Positions 60,766 to 64,000 of a stretch of 64,000 nt of DNA are shown piece by piece. The translations under genes and the position numbers were made by a program. The stretch spans positions 10,168,001 to 10,232,000 of the forward strand of contig NC_058147.1 of the NCBI RefSeq assembly GCF_011075055.1, in the 5' to 3' direction. The number at the start of each line of letters is the position of its first letter. Positions within the stretch are counted from its first letter, which is position 1. This DNA is from Mangifera indica (taxonomy: Eukaryota; Streptophyta; Magnoliopsida; Sapindales; Anacardiaceae). The notes beneath the pieces were generated by a model, which worked only from the letters and a program-made list of their open reading frames with translations, had not been told where the DNA came from and did not search any database.

Positions 60766-62152
60766 GTAAAAGAGATAATTTTGTTGGCTGTGAGGTGTAC
60801 TCAGCGATGGTCAGCCTGAGGCCAGGGGCGGTAATTGATAAGAAATTTGGTGATTTTGTTACTTGAGAAAGGATGGAGGCTTAATGCCACGTGGTTTTAG
60901 TGATGCTGCGTTTGCCATTCGTGCTTTTAACTGTAATTTTGAGAAATTAATTTATGATTTAGATATGAAATTACACCTTGATGGAATAAATACTTTTCAT
61001 AAATGATATAAGATTATTGAAGCTAGAAAACAATTTTTAACAAATGCAATGAAACATAAGGGCAATATTTATTGAAATTCATAGTTTTGATTTAGAAATT
61101 TAACACTAACTGTGAAAGTTCATAAATTGGCCAAGTAAAAGAAATAAACATTTATGACAGAATAAAATTATATATATAATTAATAATATGTTATTGTATA
61201 ATTATATATTTTTTATATTTAATTTTAAATTATTTAATTATACAATAATATTTCTTTTTTTATGCATGTCAACTATCAAAACAAGAATTTTTATTTTGAC
61301 TTTTTAATTTTTTTTATTTCTACCTTTTGCCTCTATGGTGAAGAAGTAGATTTGACAATTTCTTTTCCCTGGTAAAACGAGCCACCAGGATTAGCAAGTA
61401 ATTTCATTTCTGTGCAAATAATTAAGTATTATTAAACGATAAATTATTTTTTTAATTATTTTATTAAATACGGTTTTTGCTAATGTACCCAGCTCGCCTA
61501 TTTTATTAAAGGCCGAAGCGCTTATTCTCATCACCCAAGTTTTACACCGTTTTCAAACATTTATTGATAAGATTTTAAAATTTTAAATATTCATTTATTA
61601 TTTAATTTTTTTATTAATTATAAGAATAAAATTTTAATTTAATTATTAATATTAAAATAAATAAAATTATATTTTTTAGTTTGTAAAATTAATAATTTTT
61701 ATTTAAATTAATAATTTTTTATTATAACAAATAAAATAAAATATAATTTTATTAATTTTAATATTAATTATAAAATAGTGGTTTTATTTTTCATAATTAG
61801 TTAAAAATTTAATAAATATTTAAATTATTAAAACTCCACTAACAAAATTTAAAAAATAGAATAAAACTTGGTGAGAATAACTCTTTGGCGTTTATTTTAT
61901 TAAATAATTTATTTAAATCACACCCGGTCCATTACACTATTATCTAATTTAAAAGCCTATCTGATTCAATTATATAATAAAATATTTAACTACAAGTTGC
62001 ACGCATCTATTGGTGCCACAATTCAAAGCTTTGAAACTCTTCCAACATGGTCCACCCCTCAAGACCCGCCTGGGCCTTGTAATGTGTGCCACATGTCACT
62101 CTTATCAGAAAATCGGTGATGCCCTTGCTGACAAAAACAAACGAGGCTCTAT
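60766..62152. repeat. AT-rich duplicated repeats
   Basis: 60,808-61,140 matches 20,486-20,720; a segment at about 60,877-60,977 bounded by GATGG repeats is missing from unit 1. 61,317-61,400 matches 21,505-21,585; 61,404-61,950 matches 22,195-22,690 and 31,080-31,600; 61,960-62,160 matches 32,660-32,840. No gene seen. Confidence 0.5.
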
Positions 62153-62161
62153 TTTCCTTTA

Positions 62162-63004
62162 GGCCAAAAGGACTATTTCCTATACAAGGTATGCTATAAT
62201 GTTAAGTGTTTCTTTTTTATCTATGATAATATCAAATACTCATTCATTAGTAGTTAAAATTAATGGTAGTAAGGGTAAAATCGTTATTTTCTCTATAATA
62301 TTAAAAATAAATTAAAATATAATCTCTTTTTGTCCCCCTAAACTTAAAAAACTAAAAATTTCCCTCAGCGTAAGTTTTAAAAAATGGTAGTTTCACCCTA
62401 GGGTTTCGTTTTGAAATCTCCGACGTCATCTCCAGCTCCATTGTCAGCGGCCTCTCCCTCTCGAAGCATTCTCTCCCTCCGACGGTCTCTTTTCTCTCAT
62501 TTGGAAGATGAGATGAAGATGAAGCTGTCGTCTTTGTCTAGAAAGATGGTCATCTTCCCAGAGGTCTTCTTCTGGGAAGATGATCATCTTTCCAGATGAA
62601 GACGACAGCTTTGTCTTCGTCTTGGAGGACAAAGAATTTCGTCTTCCTCGACGAAGTTCTTCGTCTTCCACCACTCTTCTGATGCTGATCAGACGTCTAA
62701 TAGGAGGAAAGAGACCGTTGGAGGGAGAGGCTGCTTCGGGAGGGAAAGACCGCCGGCAATAGAGTTGGAGATGACGTTTGAGATTTCAAAACGAAACCCT
62801 AGGGTGAAACTACCATTTTTTAAAACATAGGTTAGGGGGAATTTTTAGTTTCTTAAGTTTAGAGGGGAAAAATGAGATAAAATTTTGAGGGGTTAGGGTT
62901 CTGTTAAATTTAATTGCTGATGGGTAGATATTTGGTATTATCATAGATAAATGGGGGACACTTGACATTGCAGCATACCTTAGGTAGGAAATAGTCGTTT
63001 GGCC
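62162..63004. mobile_element. Foldback MITE 3 with perfect 9-bp TSD
   Basis: 843-base insertion with target duplications TTTCCTTTA at 62153-62161 and 63005-63013; the empty site is near 32,835. Terminal inverted repeats of about 48 bases start GGCCAAA at both ends. Further in, 62379-62420 and 62780-62821 are perfect 42-base inverted arms, and the core near 62,540-62,610 is palindromic (GGAAGATGATCATCTTTCC), so nearly the whole element could fold back. Termini resemble elements 1 and 2 (GGACTATTTCC). The 60-76-codon open frames inside are mirror images of the hairpin, not genes. Confidence 0.9.
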
Positions 63005-63489
63005 TTTCCTTTATAACAATGTTCTGGGGGCATGAAGACCAAAACATGGCTCACGTGGACATGCACACTGCCAATCATGTGCGGATTGCTAAAATAAAAG
63101 TGAAAATTTAAGCTTAAATTAGAAAGCCTAAATAATACGGGGAATATTAAAATTTTTACAACCAATGACCTAATTATATAAATATGTCACACTTTTAACA
63201 AACTAAATATTTATATCACAAAAATTATTAAATACTTAAACTACTCTTTCCTTCAACTTTATAAACATAAGTCGATCATTACACACCAAAAATTATATAT
63301 CTTCAAAACTTATAAGAAAATTACAAAAATTCAAATCAGTGTTAATTTATACCGCTTATGTTGTATCTTTTCTTGTTTAACAAATGAAAATCAAAGAATG
63401 TATGTTAGATTAATATTGTGATTTAATGTAGTTATACTATTTGATATTGATATAATGTAGCTGAAGTATTAATATTTAAATTGAGAATG
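63005..63489. other. Non-coding, shared with 32.84-33.34 kb
   Basis: Continues the duplicated block after the foldback insertion. No gene. Confidence 0.5.
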
Positions 63490-64000
63490 AGTTGTCGACG
63501 ATCCAATTCTCTTCTGAATAAAAAACAATATGAAAAACTGGCTAGCAAGATCATGTTGCCAACTGTTGGCGCAGTCGCCAAGGATAAGTAATCCCACCAA
63601 ACCGTTCTTCTAGGCTTGTGAATTGCAATTACTTATCCCAGGTATTTGCTTAATGCTTCAAGTTTAGTTTAAGTCAAAGATGGAAATAGGTGCATTTAAA
63701 ATTCACCATAAAAAGGCAATAAATTTCAAGTGATGAGACATGTTGGTGGGAATGAAAAACTGATCTACATTGACACATGTGTTAATTTTGAAGGATTTGT
63801 GCAAAAAATATGCCATCGTCTCAAAATTGATTGAAGTTAATCAAATGTCCATGTATTTATCTTTGATGATGCATCGGTGGTTCCAATTGAAATTATAGAT
63901 GATAGTGATTTTGAGTATATGATGGTCATAGGAAGAAGTTTACTAGAATAAACAAAACTCTATGATACTAAAAGTCCAATTGAAGGAAGAGACAATCAAC
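63490..64000 (+). pseudogene. MULE transposase N-terminal fragment 3
   Basis: Homolog of 33,340-33,850. Reads GGNEKLIYIDTCVNFEGFV and, in the next stretch, ASVVPIEIIDDSDFEYMMVI, the PB1-like/MuDR N-terminal region of MULE proteins, with stops (after KID and after SLLE). Runs off the right edge. Confidence 0.65.

Noticed and set aside
62411..62762. Serine-rich open frames on both strands at 62.4-62.8 kb
   Set aside because: They are mirror translations of the inverted arms of the foldback element, which shows no sign of coding.

Overview
This window is nuclear DNA from a flowering plant, almost certainly a eudicot. It carries TIR-NBS-LRR (TNL) immune receptor genes, a class missing from grasses, in a very AT-rich setting packed with decayed plant LTR retrotransposons, MULE fragments, MITEs and TRIM elements. 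The species cannot be named from the sequence alone. The only gene-sized coding regions that hold together are two TNL genes on the + strand, at about 2.9-6.3 kb (TNL1) and 36.8-40.8 kb (TNL2). TNL2 reads through five exons to about 1,127 residues (TIR, NB-ARC, LRR, C-terminal C-JID-like domain). TNL1 is very similar, but it has lost the exon-4 splice donor and carries a frameshift in the last exon, so it probably stops after the LRRs at about 960 residues.

The window is a tandem segmental duplication. The order is: Ty3/gypsy gag and LTR remnant (- strand), TNL, a 1.9-kb non-coding block, a large Ty3/gypsy element (- strand), the last exon of an unknown gene (+), first exon of a VTT/SNARE-associated-Golgi-like gene (-), AT-rich repeats, MULE fragment, half of a foldback element. 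It appears once at about 0.9-24.7 kb and again at about 35-64 kb. Between them, 24.7-35 kb looks like a third unit that lost its TNL: its gypsy LTR stops abruptly near 27,850 and continues directly into sequence matching 20.75 kb onward, so everything that lay between is gone.

Because the units can be compared, many younger insertions show up with an empty site in the other copy and clear target-site duplications (TSDs). These are a 341-bp solo LTR in the TNL1 promoter (TSD AATAG), a 402-bp TRIM (TCAAC), a 2.2-kb solo LTR (CATAA), a tandem three-LTR TRIM with a 25-G tract (TACCC), a 6.6-kb chromodomain Ty3/gypsy element (AGGTA), and three foldback MITEs with 9-bp TSDs typical of Mutator-like elements.

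Only the TNLs are candidate working genes. The VTT exon is pseudogenic in both copies. The rest of the window is transposon debris, recording repeated unequal exchange around a disease-resistance locus.
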